DNA from: Arcanobacterium phocisimile
GTDB taxonomy: Bacteria; Actinomycetota; Actinomycetes; Actinomycetales; Actinomycetaceae
Reading direction: 5' to 3'
Assembly (NCBI RefSeq): GCF_016904675.1
Contig: NZ_CP070228.1
Span: 558,001-622,000, forward strand
Length of the DNA: 64,000 nucleotides
The translations under genes were made by a program, and so were the position numbers. The notes under the pieces were generated by a model. The model saw only the letters and a list, made by a program, of their open reading frames with translations. It searched no databases and was not told the origin of the DNA. Positions 1 through 8,003 of this stretch are shown here, piece after piece. The first letter of the stretch is position 1. Every line of letters begins with the position of its first letter.

Positions 1-257
1 GTGAGGTTTTCAAGCGTGATCCGTGAATCGGAGTATGCACTGAGTGGAAGCTCAACACCGTTGAGGACAATCTTTTCTACGGACTGGGCGATGAGATCGA
101 TAAACGTTGACGCGCCTTCGGTTGCACTGAACTTGGCAGTGGTTTGGGAGCGGAACGTGGTCTCGCCGCGCAGATCGAGTTCGACGCGGTAACTGTGGGT
201 TTTGATTATTTCGGCACGTTGTGTGGCTTCGATGCGCGTAAGGTTTTGTCCTGGCAC
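1..257 (-). CDS. pepN: Aminopeptidase N (M1 family), N-terminal part
   Basis: Only the first 85 codons lie in the window; the gene runs off the left edge. Reading the minus strand from a GTG at 257, the protein begins MPGQNLTRIEATQRAEII, followed by a beta-rich stretch (SYRVELDLRG, FRSQTTAKFSATEG). This is the characteristic start of actinobacterial PepN, a cytoplasmic zinc aminopeptidase that trims N-terminal residues from peptides. The catalytic HExxH lies outside the window. A GAAAGGA ribosome binding site sits at 264-270, which fixes the GTG start. Longer open frames over this stretch are antisense or out of frame and lack family similarity. Confidence 0.85.
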   Translation of the reverse strand, partial: MPGQNLTRIEATQRAEIIKTHSYRVELDLRGETTFRSQTTAKFSATEGASTFIDLIAQSVEKIVLNGVELPLSAYSDSRITLENL

Positions 258-541
258 GGATCGTCCTTTCAGTAGCGGGGTAGCGCCGGCAGGCCAGTGC
301 TTCTCCCAATTGTTTGACAAAAGTCATGAAACAGTTCTAGTTTACGCGCTTAGTTGGGTTCGCGTATAGTTTGTGAAAACGGCAGTGCCGTATCTGCGGT
401 AAAGGTAATTTAGCTAGTAGTGTTATAAAATCTAGAATGTTCGTCAGTTTTGGCCGTATAATCATGTTGGCAGGTGTCTACAATGCAGTAGATACGTTAA
501 AACAATCAGCCATGTGTCCTTAGTAGGGGGAAGATCATCTT
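258..541. promoter_or_regulatory. Divergent intergenic region, pepN / membrane protein
   Basis: These 284 bases separate two divergent genes and must carry both promoters. A GGGGGAAG ribosome binding site at 526-533 serves the gene at 542. The stretch around 410-440 is AT-rich (TTATAAAAT), a plausible -10 area. I see no gene and no strong inverted repeat. Confidence 0.4.
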
Positions 542-997
542 ATGTCTGAAAACGGTAACAATGTAGAGCTACCGGCAATGTCAGGATACGAGCTACAGGG
601 ACGAATAGTGTTCATTATTATCGTGGCGGTCAATGCTTGGTTGTTTATGTTTGGCACGTCCCCGGTAGCATGGCTATCTGTACCGGCTGGAATTATCATG
701 ATTGTTTTCGAGATTTTGGTATTTGGTGCTGAATGGTTTGCGTCGAATCGCGAGCGTGTAGTATGGGTGACTATTGCTGGCCGAGTTGCTATTGCGACTT
801 TCGCGTGTGGGGCAATTTTCGCAATGCTCCGTCTGACTGCAATCCCGGGTTTAATACAGTTGTTTACTGACTATTACCTTGAACTTGGCTCTCCGATTTT
901 TCTCGAACTGATAATTGCGGTGATCCAACTCGTTCAAATGTATGCAATGAAGAAGGGCCTGCATGGTAAACCAATTCTTATCGAAGCAGGTAACTGA
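542..997 (+). CDS. Small integral membrane protein, unknown function
   Basis: A 151-residue protein with about four hydrophobic helices (roughly residues 21-42, 44-66, 77-98 and 116-136) and a short polar N-terminus. A GGGGGAAG ribosome binding site 8 bases upstream supports the ATG. I do not recognise the family and see no catalytic motif. It is a monocistronic unit, closed by the palindrome at 1022-1087. The membrane location is inferred from hydrophobicity only. Confidence 0.65.
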   Translation: MSENGNNVELPAMSGYELQGRIVFIIIVAVNAWLFMFGTSPVAWLSVPAGIIMIVFEILVFGAEWFASNRERVVWVTIAGRVAIATFACGAIFAMLRLTAIPGLIQLFTDYYLELGSPIFLELIIAVIQLVQMYAMKKGLHGKPILIEAGN

Positions 998-1021
998 CAT
1001 TTTCTAATTTTGCCACAAACA

Positions 1022-1087
1022 TATAATCTCGGTATTTCGAGCGGCAGTGTATATACCGCGCTTGCTGTGTCGAATACCGAGATTATA
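1022..1087. terminator. Large inverted repeat between convergent genes
   Basis: Perfect 15-bp arms (TATAATCTCGGTATT at 1022-1036 and its complement at 1073-1087) enclose a 36-bp loop that contains a smaller GCGG...CCGC pairing. It sits between the convergent genes ending at 997 and 1092, so a bidirectional terminator is likely. There is no strong T tract. Confidence 0.55.
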
Positions 1088-1091
1088 CATT

Positions 1092-1784
1092 TTAGGTAAA
1101 CGCGGCGTGGGGTGCGGACCGCACCATCTGTTCTATATCCGGATGAATGAAACTGCCGTCGGGGTGTTGCGGTTCTCCGGCAGCCTGCGCGTATGCACGC
1201 AAGAACCGAGTCAGCGGAGCCCCGAGTGCAGGGGAGTGCGAGCCAGTGGTGTGGTGTGCCCGTCCGCCGACGCTGTAGAGGAGCATCCCGGGAAGAACGT
1301 CACCAGTGATATCCTCACGTGGCATCGCAAACGGAGTATCGATCCGGCGCGCTCCGTTGCGTTCATAGAACCGGATCCGAGCAGCGGGATCGCCGTAGGC
1401 GCCCACTTCAGTGTGAATACGTGGGTCCTCAACCTCGATCAGGATGAGGAATGGATCATGCTGGGCAGTAAGGACATCAACAGTTTCGTGCAGCAAGCCA
1501 GAACCAGTGCCGTTCCCGCGGCCAGCTTCGCTCACGGCAAGCCACGAAATGAGAACGACATCGGAGGCAGACCCGCTGGATTCGCCTTGCCTGAAATCGA
1601 GAAAGCTGATCGACACCCCAGAAGGGGATTGGCCGGCAAAAGCGGCCAATGTAAAAATTTGCCCGTTATCAAACAGCTCCATGAATCCCGAGCTATCCGG
1701 CCGTTCAGTGGCGGGAAAGCTCGGGATCAGGATGTGGTCCACAATGTGAGTGAATTCTTCACGGGTGGGAACACGGATAACCAT
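1092..1784 (-). CDS. GNAT-family N-acetyltransferase
   Basis: A 230-residue protein with GNAT features: the beta4 region VLISWLAVSEAGRGNGTGSG holds the acetyl-CoA pyrophosphate loop (R/Q-x-x-G-x-G/A type, here GRGNGTGSG, about residues 88-96), and FYERNGARRID (about 138-148) is the usual C-terminal beta-strand/loop. The acceptor substrate cannot be told from sequence. The start ATG lies 2 bp after the stop of the M13 peptidase gene (TAA-CT-ATG), so the two are co-transcribed and probably translationally coupled. The last ~70 residues extend beyond a minimal GNAT fold and I do not recognise them. Confidence 0.75.
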   Translation of the reverse strand: MVIRVPTREEFTHIVDHILIPSFPATERPDSSGFMELFDNGQIFTLAAFAGQSPSGVSISFLDFRQGESSGSASDVVLISWLAVSEAGRGNGTGSGLLHETVDVLTAQHDPFLILIEVEDPRIHTEVGAYGDPAARIRFYERNGARRIDTPFAMPREDITGDVLPGMLLYSVGGRAHHTTGSHSPALGAPLTRFLRAYAQAAGEPQHPDGSFIHPDIEQMVRSAPHAAFT

Positions 1785-1786
1785 AG

Positions 1787-3787
1787 TTACCAGATGCGCA
1801 CGCGATCTTCGGGAGCAAGATAAAGCTCGTCGCCTGGCTTGACGTCAAACGCCTGTGCAAACGCGTCAACGTTCTTTACCACACCGTTGCACCGGAACTC
1901 GGATGGCGAGTGTGGATCGGTGGCGACTCGCTGGATCATTAATTCGTCGCGGCGCTTTTCTTGCCAGATGCGAGCATAAGAGAGCAAAACACGTTGGATA
2001 CCGGTGAAACCAGCCAATACTGGAGCTTCGGTTGCTGAAGCGAAACCAGCGCGGCGGCAAGCGATCTCGTATGCCTTCAAACCGATGGTGATGCCGCCCA
2101 AGTCGCCAATGTTTTCACCCAAGGTGAGTTCTCCGTTGACGTGGTGCGGAGAATCGGCATCGAACTGTGCTGGAACATAGGTCGAGTATTGATCAACGAG
2201 TGTCTTGGTGCGCTTGTTGAATTCTTCTCGATCGGCGTCAGTCCACCAGTTATTCAACCGGCCGCTCCCATCGTACTTCGAGCCTTGATCGTCAAAACCG
2301 TGGCCGATTTCGTGGCCGATCACGGCACCGATACCGCCATAGTTCCAGGCTGGATCGGCGTCAGCGTCAAAGAATGGTGGCTGTAAAATCGCTGCCGGGA
2401 AGACGATCTCGTTCATGATCGGGTTGTAGTAAGCATTGACGGTCTGTGGAGTCATGTGCCATTCGTCGCGGTCAACTGGCTTGCCGAGCTTATTGATCTC
2501 TTCGTCAAACTCGAATTTGGCGATTGCACGGATGTTTGCTAGCAAATCGTCTGCTGAGATTTCGAGCTCGGAGTAGTCGCGCCACGTGACCGGGTATCCG
2601 ATCTTCGGAGTGAAGGTTGCGAGTTTCGCCAAAGCGCGCTCGCGGGTTTCGTCAGTCATCCAATCGAGTGTGGAGATTGAATCGTGGTAGGCGGCGAGGA
2701 GATCGTCAACGAGCTGTTCCATCTTGGCTTTGTTTTCTGGCGGGAAATGCTTGGAAACATAAACCTTGCCGACTGCTTCGCCGAGGCCGTCGTTGACGAG
2801 GACAACTGCTCGCTTCCAGCGGTCACGCTGAGCTTCTTGGCCCGAGAGCATCGTGCCATAGAAAGCGAAGTGGGCGGTGACGATATCTTCTGAGAGGTAG
2901 GGTGCACGGGCCAAGATCAGGTGCCAGCGAATGTAGGTCCGAAGGGTATCGACGTCGAACGTTGTCCACACTTCACCAAGACCGGTGAAGGAGCGCGGAG
3001 TCATACATAAAATTTCTGGTGCGTTCTCGGCCGTCATGCCCAGCGCGGTCAGCACAGCCTTCATGTCGAATTCGCCGGAAAGCTCAGCAAATTCGTCGTA
3101 CGACATAACATTGTTGGTTAGTTCGGCGTCGCGGGATTCGACGACGGTGAAGTGATGCGAAGCGATTGCAGTTTCGACGTCGAGAATCTTCGCGGCAGCT
3201 TCTTTGGCGTCGACGTCGTTCACGCCGGTTGCCAGCGAGTAAAGAGTGGGGATGAACTGCTTGTAGGCTTCGAGGATTTCCGCATATTCTTCGGAGCGGT
3301 AGAAAGCTTCGTCTGGTAGACCAATACCTGACTGGTAGGCCCATGGAATGTATTGATCAGGATTGTTGCGATCAGCGTTGGTTCCGATACCGAATGGTCC
3401 GCCCACTCCGGTGGCATAGAAAGTAGCAATAGCCATTTCGAGGCCTTGCTTGGTATGTGCGTTATCGAGGATTTCGTATTCTGGTGCAAGTGGAATTGCG
3501 CCGAGTCCGTTGATGACGCTTTCGTTCATGAACGAGTTGTAAAGATCGCCAATTTTTGCGGCATCTGGATCGTTTGAGCCAGCGGCTGCCAGCTCGGTAA
3601 TGATTGTGCGCACGTCTTCTTCGGCTTGGTTGCGCAGATCCATAAATGAACCGGTGGAGGCTTGATCTGCTGGGATCACCGTTGCATCGATCCAGGTTCC
3701 GTTGACGTAGCGGAAGAGATCATCTTGGGGGCGTACCGATGGGTGTAGCTCATCGGAAACCTTTTGCGTTGTGTTATCTATATTCAT
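1787..3787 (-). CDS. pepO: M13-family zinc metallopeptidase (PepO-like)
   Basis: A 666-residue neprilysin-family endopeptidase. The N-terminal M13 domain fills about residues 15-410; the catalytic domain carries NAYYNP (substrate binding), VIGHEIGHGFDDQG (HExxH zinc site) and GENIGDLGG (ENxxD, third zinc ligand), and the protein ends in the VRIW tail typical of the family. There is no signal peptide or membrane anchor, so it should act in the cytoplasm on short peptides, as known for actinobacterial and lactococcal PepO. Length is normal for M13. It is first in a two-gene unit with the acetyltransferase and divergent from rpiB. Confidence 0.93.
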   Translation of the reverse strand: MNIDNTTQKVSDELHPSVRPQDDLFRYVNGTWIDATVIPADQASTGSFMDLRNQAEEDVRTIITELAAAGSNDPDAAKIGDLYNSFMNESVINGLGAIPLAPEYEILDNAHTKQGLEMAIATFYATGVGGPFGIGTNADRNNPDQYIPWAYQSGIGLPDEAFYRSEEYAEILEAYKQFIPTLYSLATGVNDVDAKEAAAKILDVETAIASHHFTVVESRDAELTNNVMSYDEFAELSGEFDMKAVLTALGMTAENAPEILCMTPRSFTGLGEVWTTFDVDTLRTYIRWHLILARAPYLSEDIVTAHFAFYGTMLSGQEAQRDRWKRAVVLVNDGLGEAVGKVYVSKHFPPENKAKMEQLVDDLLAAYHDSISTLDWMTDETRERALAKLATFTPKIGYPVTWRDYSELEISADDLLANIRAIAKFEFDEEINKLGKPVDRDEWHMTPQTVNAYYNPIMNEIVFPAAILQPPFFDADADPAWNYGGIGAVIGHEIGHGFDDQGSKYDGSGRLNNWWTDADREEFNKRTKTLVDQYSTYVPAQFDADSPHHVNGELTLGENIGDLGGITIGLKAYEIACRRAGFASATEAPVLAGFTGIQRVLLSYARIWQEKRRDELMIQRVATDPHSPSEFRCNGVVKNVDAFAQAFDVKPGDELYLAPEDRVRIW

Positions 3788-3831
3788 AAATTAATTCTAT
3801 CGTAGTTGGCCTACATGCTTTGGTTTATGGG

Positions 3832-3837
3832 TAGACT
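3832..3837 (+). promoter_or_regulatory. -10 box of a probable leaderless rpiB transcript
   Basis: TAGACT ends 7 bases before the rpiB ATG at 3845, and no Shine-Dalgarno sequence precedes that ATG. The TANNNT-6/7-ATG spacing is the usual signature of leaderless mRNAs in actinobacteria. This favours 3845 over the upstream in-frame ATG at 3806. Confidence 0.5.
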
Positions 3838-3844
3838 GTTAGGT

Positions 3845-4288
3845 ATGCGAGTACATATTGCGGCAGATCATGCCGGTTTTGAATTGAAGGCCCATCTTGT
3901 TGATCATCTGCGTGCTGCTGGGCATGAGGTGACTGATCACGGATACGAAACATATGACAAAATGGATGCTTATCCGCCGGTGTGTTTCGCCGCGGGTGAA
4001 GCTGTAGTTGCCGATCCGGGTTCGTTGGGAATCGTTATTGGTGGTTCGGGTAACGGTGAGCAGATGGCTGCGAACAAGGTTGCTGGTGTTCGTGCTGCGC
4101 TTGTGTGGAACGACGAGGTTGCGTCGTTGGCACGAGAGCATAATAATGCCAACGTTATTTCGATTGGCGCACGCCAGCATTCCATCGAGGAAGCAACGCG
4201 CTTCGTCGATATTTTCTTGGCAACTGGCTACGATCCAGAATCTCGCCACCAGTCGCGCATTGACATGATGAGCGATTACGAGAAGTAA
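3845..4288 (+). CDS. rpiB: Ribose-5-phosphate isomerase B
   Basis: A 147-residue RpiB/LacAB-family isomerase that interconverts ribose 5-phosphate and ribulose 5-phosphate in the pentose phosphate pathway. MRVHIAADHAGFELK is the family N-terminus. The active-site loop reads GGSGNGEQMAANK; as in the mycobacterial enzyme, a glutamate (GNGE) stands where enterobacterial RpiB has a catalytic cysteine. RQHSIEEA and DPESRHQSR give phosphate-binding residues. I choose the ATG at 3845 because homology starts there and the 13 upstream codons are not conserved in style. It is divergent from pepO and convergent with cysE. Confidence 0.93.
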   Translation: MRVHIAADHAGFELKAHLVDHLRAAGHEVTDHGYETYDKMDAYPPVCFAAGEAVVADPGSLGIVIGGSGNGEQMAANKVAGVRAALVWNDEVASLAREHNNANVISIGARQHSIEEATRFVDIFLATGYDPESRHQSRIDMMSDYEK

Positions 4289-4315
4289 TTCATTCTCAGC
4301 AATAATAAGAACGTA

Positions 4316-4371
4316 AAACTGCGGTATCTTGACGTGCCTCTAATTTAGGAGGCGGAAAGATACCGCAGTTT
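4316..4371. terminator. Nested hairpin terminator between rpiB and cysE
   Basis: Outer 15-bp arms (AAACTGCGGTATCTT at 4316-4330, complement at 4357-4371) enclose an inner GCCTC/GAGGC hairpin (4336-4340 / 4349-4353). It lies between convergent genes and is flanked by A-rich and T-rich ends, fitting a bidirectional terminator. Confidence 0.65.
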
Positions 4372-4403
4372 CGCTGTGGGGAGGTTGTGGTGCCCCTCCG
4401 TGC

Positions 4404-4985
4404 CTAGATCCAGATAGCTGGATCTATATGTTCCGCGCTTTCGGTTGTGCCATGAGATGGTCGGTTGTTCGCCGGTATTCCCACTGCAGTATTGCCATCT
4501 GGCACATCTTTGACGACGACGGCGTTCGCGCCGATTGCTACGTCGTTTCCGATAGTGATGGGGCCGAGTACTTTCGCTCCTGATCCGATCACTACACGAT
4601 CGCCGATTGTTGGGTGACGTTTGCCTTCGGACATCGACACTCCGCCGAGCGTGGTGCCGTGGAAGATGACGACGTCGTCTCCCACTTCTGCTGTTTCTCC
4701 GATGACTACGCCCATGCCGTGGTCGATGAAGAGTCTTCTACCTAATTCGGCTGCCGGGTGGATCTCGATGCCGGTGAAGGTGCGAATCCCTTGTGAAAAC
4801 ACGCGAGCGACTGTTTTCATCCGCTCGTGGGCCCACATGCGGTGAGTTATTCGGTATCCCCATACGGCGTGAACGCCGGGGTAGGAGAGGAAGACTTCCA
4901 CCAGATTACGAGCTGCGGGATCGTGGTTGATCGCAGCTTGTAGGTCTTCTTTCATTTGGTGAAAAAGTGGCTGGTGATCATGCAT
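4404..4985 (-). CDS. cysE: Serine O-acetyltransferase
   Basis: A 193-residue left-handed beta-helix acetyltransferase making O-acetylserine for cysteine synthesis. Visible signatures are the alpha-helical N-terminal part ending in [13 protein letters not shown], then hexapeptide repeats with [32 protein letters not shown], and [18 protein letters not shown]. The conserved histidines of the DHGMG and HPT segments are present. The start at 4985 (MHDHQPLF) is 13 bases after the cysK stop; an open frame extends 33 codons upstream into cysK but has no family similarity. Its C-terminus is short and does not obviously end in the terminal Ile tail expected for binding CysK, although the last residue is Ile. 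Confidence 0.92.
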   Translation of the reverse strand: MHDHQPLFHQMKEDLQAAINHDPAARNLVEVFLSYPGVHAVWGYRITHRMWAHERMKTVARVFSQGIRTFTGIEIHPAAELGRRLFIDHGMGVVIGETAEVGDDVVIFHGTTLGGVSMSEGKRHPTIGDRVVIGSGAKVLGPITIGNDVAIGANAVVVKDVPDGNTAVGIPANNRPSHGTTESAEHIDPAIWI

Positions 4986-4998
4986 CTGCGGTGTCCGT

Positions 4999-5925
4999 TC
5001 AGTCGGTGAGTCCAGCGAAGAGTGGAGTGGAGACGTAGCGTTCGCCAAAATCTGGGATGATGACGACGATTGTTTTACCTGCATTTTCCGGACGTGCGGC
5101 TACGTGTGACGCAGCTGCTAGCACCGCGCCGGAGGAGATTCCTACTAGTAGTCCTTCTTCGTGCGCTGCACGCCGTGCGAAGGTGAGTGAATCCTCCGTG
5201 GAAACCGGAAGGACTTCATCGTAAAGTTCCGTATCAAGAACTTCTGGAACGAAGTTTGCGCCGATTCCTTGGATGCCGTGTGGCCCAGCATTCCCTTCAG
5301 ACAGGAGTGGTGATTCGCCGGGTTCCACTGCAACAATTTTGAGATTTGGGTTCTTCTCTTTTAAGAACCGACCAGCGCCAGTAATGGTACCACCGGTACC
5401 GATTCCTGCAATGAAGATATCTACCTTGCCATCGAGATCGTTCCAGATTTCTGGACCGGTGGTGGCGTAATGCTTTTCTGGGTTCGCCTTGTTGGCGAAC
5501 TGGGAAGCTTTGATGGCACCTGGTGTTTCGGCAACGAGTTTCTCGGCTGTTTGGACGGCGCCCCGCATGCCTTCACCTTTTGGAGTCAAAATCAGTTCTG
5601 CACCAAAGCCGCGCAGGAGGGCGCGGCGTTCTTTGGACATGGATTCAGGCATTGTGAGGATGACTTTGTAGCCGCGGGCTGCGCCAACCCATGCTAGCGC
5701 GATTCCGGTGTTTCCGGAGGTGGCTTCAATAATGGTGCCGCCTGGTTTGAGTTCACCGGAGGCTTCAGCAGTGTCAATAATTGCGACGCCGACGCGGTCT
5801 TTGACGGAGTTTGCTGGGTTGTAAAATTCTAGTTTTGCAGCCACTGTGGCGTTGTCGCCGGCAAGCCGATTGATTCGTACGAGTGGGGTGTTCCCAACGA
5901 GTTCAGTTGCGTTGTTGTAGAGCAT
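4999..5925 (-). CDS. cysK: Cysteine synthase A (O-acetylserine sulfhydrylase)
   Basis: A 308-residue PLP-dependent enzyme converting O-acetylserine and sulfide to cysteine. [11 protein letters not shown] contains the Schiff-base lysine, TSGNTG binds substrate and phosphate, and [13 protein letters not shown] is the phosphate-binding loop. GISSGAV near the C-terminus is also typical. Length and order match CysK. It is followed 13 bases later by cysE, forming a cysK-cysE operon that channels the two successive steps. An inverted repeat in its leader (5967-6012) may be regulatory. Confidence 0.95.
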   Translation of the reverse strand: MLYNNATELVGNTPLVRINRLAGDNATVAAKLEFYNPANSVKDRVGVAIIDTAEASGELKPGGTIIEATSGNTGIALAWVGAARGYKVILTMPESMSKERRALLRGFGAELILTPKGEGMRGAVQTAEKLVAETPGAIKASQFANKANPEKHYATTGPEIWNDLDGKVDIFIAGIGTGGTITGAGRFLKEKNPNLKIVAVEPGESPLLSEGNAGPHGIQGIGANFVPEVLDTELYDEVLPVSTEDSLTFARRAAHEEGLLVGISSGAVLAAASHVAARPENAGKTIVVIIPDFGERYVSTPLFAGLTD

Positions 5926-6206
5926 GATGCGGTCCTATCACATTGATTTTTATATCGTTCAACACTGAGCGTCAAGCATGCGCAAGGTGCGCACGGCTAA
6001 AGCCTGACGCTCTTGAGACAGGTACAGCAACGGGCGGTGGAGGTAAAGACGACAGTGTTCATCGTGTTAACCTTTCCGCACATCAGACTATTGTTGAAAA
6101 ATAAACATCTTCATTCTACGTCGAAAGCTATCCCGGGCGCAATTTTGTGGTCGATGTTCACGCTCAGCGTTACGTACATGTTTCGACGGGCATAGGTTTC
6201 ACGTTG
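5926..6206. promoter_or_regulatory. cysK leader with nested inverted repeats
   Basis: No convincing gene lies here. GAGCGTCA (5967-5974) pairs with TGACGCTC (6005-6012), enclosing a second hairpin, TGCGCAAGGTGCGCA (5979-5993). Their position upstream of cysK fits a leader or operator for sulfur control, but I recognise no riboswitch. A short open frame at 6013-6195 has no start signal and no similarity. Confidence 0.35.
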
Positions 6207-6860
6207 TTATGGCGTGAACGGCGTAGTAGGGATATCTAAAACAATGTTCCCATCGGGTTGTGCGGTGCGGGCACCTTTCGTCATTTCGGAGACAAAGACG
6301 TCGAACGAGTCGAGGTCGTCAACTGCCACGCGAAACGTCACTCCGGAACTCTCGTAAACTGTATCGACGACGTCGTAGCCCCGCATACGCGCATCGGCGT
6401 CGAACTTTCCGGCAAACGAATGGGGGAGTGTGAGTCGGCGCACCTGTCGAGAAACCGGCGCAACGAGTGGGGTACCGAGTAAAGCGGTGCGTACTGAATC
6501 GGAGTAGGCGCGTACGAGTCCGCCGGTGCCAAGGAGCGTACCGCCGAAATAGCGTACGACGACGGCGGCAATATCGGTGAGATTTCCGCCCAACAACACG
6601 TCGAGCATGGGCCGGCCAGCAGTGCCTGAGGGTTCGCCGTCGTCTGAAGAATGGTTGAGCGGTTGCGCGCCGGGCACAGAGATGACGTAGGCACTGCAAT
6701 GGTGGCGAGCATCTGGGAATTCGTTCCGGGCATCGCTGAGGAGGTCTCGTGCCGCTTGTGCTGATTCGACACGACGAATGAGGGTGATAAAGCGCGAACG
6801 TTTAATTTCTAATTCGGAGCGCAATTGGGTGCCGGCAGGTAAACGCAGTAAAGTAGTCAT
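6207..6860 (-). CDS. yigZ: YigZ / IMPACT family protein
   Basis: A 217-residue member of the UPF0029/IMPACT family, whose bacterial members are of uncertain function (translation-associated in eukaryotes). The core motif HHCSAYVI...NHSSDDGEPSGTAG, then VVVRYFGGTLLGTGGLVRAYSDSV, is diagnostic. The C-terminal part is the usual ferredoxin-like DUF1949-type domain. I take the ATG at 6860 (MTTLLRLPAG) rather than 6902, because a TACACT -10 box lies 8 bases before it, suggesting a leaderless start. Confidence 0.88.
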   Translation of the reverse strand: MTTLLRLPAGTQLRSELEIKRSRFITLIRRVESAQAARDLLSDARNEFPDARHHCSAYVISVPGAQPLNHSSDDGEPSGTAGRPMLDVLLGGNLTDIAAVVVRYFGGTLLGTGGLVRAYSDSVRTALLGTPLVAPVSRQVRRLTLPHSFAGKFDADARMRGYDVVDTVYESSGVTFRVAVDDLDSFDVFVSEMTKGARTAQPDGNIVLDIPTTPFTP

Positions 6861-6868
6861 CGACAACA

Positions 6869-6874
6869 AGTGTA
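6869..6874 (-). promoter_or_regulatory. -10 box of a probable leaderless yigZ transcript
   Basis: On the minus strand TACACT precedes the ATG at 6860 by 8 bases, and no Shine-Dalgarno sequence is visible. Same arrangement as rpiB. Confidence 0.45.
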
Positions 6875-7029
6875 CCAAGTGCGTGCCAGTGGTTCTGCGC
6901 ACAAAACGTCTCGGTCGCGTGATGAATATTGCTGCGACGTGCTAAAGTAATTGCTTGTCTGCTTGGAAAACCAAGCTACTTGGTGAAAGCCAAGCACATA
7001 GATCGTATATGAAAGGAGCGGTTGGACTC

Positions 7030-7194
7030 ATGGCAGTACCTAAGCGCAAGATGTCCCGTAGCAACACCCGCTCTCGCCGCTCCCAGTGGAAGGCTGAGCT
7101 CACAGAGCTTCAGACCGTTAAGTCTCTTGGTGGCCGCGAGGTTCGTATTCCGCGCCGTTTGGCAAAGGCTGCACAAAAGGGCTTGCTTGACTAA
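7030..7194 (+). CDS. rpmF: 50S ribosomal protein L32, zinc-free type
   Basis: A 54-residue basic protein starting [20 protein letters not shown], the L32 signature. Unlike zinc-ribbon L32 it has no cysteine at all; the second half ([17 protein letters not shown]) resembles the cysteine-free RpmF of mycobacteria. It is therefore a C-minus type that needs no zinc. A GAAAGGAG ribosome binding site lies about 10 bases upstream, so the ATG at 7030 is preferred over the upstream in-frame ATG at 6955. It stands alone with its own terminator, away from the zinc-sparing ribosomal cluster at 49 kb, and no Zur-like box is visible before it. Confidence 0.95.
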   Translation: MAVPKRKMSRSNTRSRRSQWKAELTELQTVKSLGGREVRIPRRLAKAAQKGLLD

Positions 7195-7205
7195 TTTAAG
7201 CTAAT

Positions 7206-7241
7206 AAAAATGACTCCAGTTCACGAACTGGAGTCATTTTT
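7206..7241 (+). terminator. Rho-independent terminator of rpmF
   Basis: AAAAATGACTCCAGTT (7206-7221) pairs with AACTGGAGTCATTTTT (7226-7241) around a 4-base loop, with a T tail. Textbook intrinsic terminator. Confidence 0.9.
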
Positions 7242-7316
7242 ATATGCTGTGGTAGATAGCTTCATAGCGTAGAATAAGTGTCGATAATCGTTATGTTTGA
7301 CGGGTGAGGAAAAGAA

Positions 7317-8003
7317 GTGTCTCGAAAGTATCTGAGCGTGATTCTTGCAGTAGGTCTTTTAGTTAGTGGTTGTAGCCAAGGTGATACTGCAGAAGAATCA
7401 GCTCAGCAATCTGACCAATCGTCAATCGAGGCGACGCAAGATCCGTCCGGGGCTGAGACGTTGCCAACTGAACCGGAAACCTCGCTTTCTGATGTGACGT
7501 TGCGACGAGCGATAAAAGAAACGGATCTTGTTGATCGAGCGGAAGGTGCGGAACTAATCAGTGAATCTCCGACGTTGAGAATTCAGCTACCGGCGAGGTT
7601 CACCCGCCAAAGTTCGACGAGCTCCGGTCATATCGGAATATGGCAAGATGGCGAGAACGGTAACAAAGTCGTTTTGAGTATCGCCGGAATTGCAGGGATT
7701 GCGTCCGATGCAGATAAATACGCGGAATACTTGTCACAGGCGGTTGCGCCGTCTGGGCGTACCATAGAGTATTTCGACACAGTCTTCTTCGGAGAGATCT
7801 CTGCCTACCAATTCTCGGTGACCGGTGGTGCTCAATCAGCAGAAATCTATGCTTTCGAACTCGATGGTATTGCATACGAATTAACAGTGAATGCGCTAGA
7901 TGATGCAGCCTTGGATGAATTGCGACCACATATCCTTCAAACTTTTGGCTTGTCGAAAGCGGCGGAGAGTAGTGCAGATAACCAAGTCGATACGGCCGAA
8001 TAA
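7317..8003 (+). CDS. Secreted lipoprotein of unknown function
   Basis: A 228-residue protein from a GTG start with a GAGGAAAAG ribosome binding site. The N-terminus is a lipoprotein signal: basic MSRK, a hydrophobic core, then lipobox LVSGC with lipidated Cys19. A low-complexity acidic/Ser/Gln linker (about residues 20-62) is followed by a folded domain (about 65-210) with the look of small cell-surface lipoproteins; I recognise no family. The next gene overlaps its stop (TAATG), so the two are co-translated and may work together at the envelope. Confidence 0.7.
   Translation: MSRKYLSVILAVGLLVSGCSQGDTAEESAQQSDQSSIEATQDPSGAETLPTEPETSLSDVTLRRAIKETDLVDRAEGAELISESPTLRIQLPARFTRQSSTSSGHIGIWQDGENGNKVVLSIAGIAGIASDADKYAEYLSQAVAPSGRTIEYFDTVFFGEISAYQFSVTGGAQSAEIYAFELDGIAYELTVNALDDAALDELRPHILQTFGLSKAAESSADNQVDTAE

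Noticed and set aside
52-327. Arg/Cys-rich 91-codon frame over the pepN start
   Set aside because: Out of frame with pepN, which has family similarity and a ribosome binding site; composition is that of a shadow frame.
1047-1823. 258-codon plus-strand frame opposite the acetyltransferase
   Set aside because: Antisense to a gene with clear GNAT motifs; no start signal and no family similarity.
5967-6012. A known sulfur riboswitch (SAM type) upstream of cysK
   Set aside because: Only simple nested inverted repeats are visible; conserved SAM riboswitch core elements are not recognisable.
6013-6195. 60-codon frame in the cysK upstream region
   Set aside because: No ribosome binding site, no recognisable protein; lies in probable regulatory sequence.
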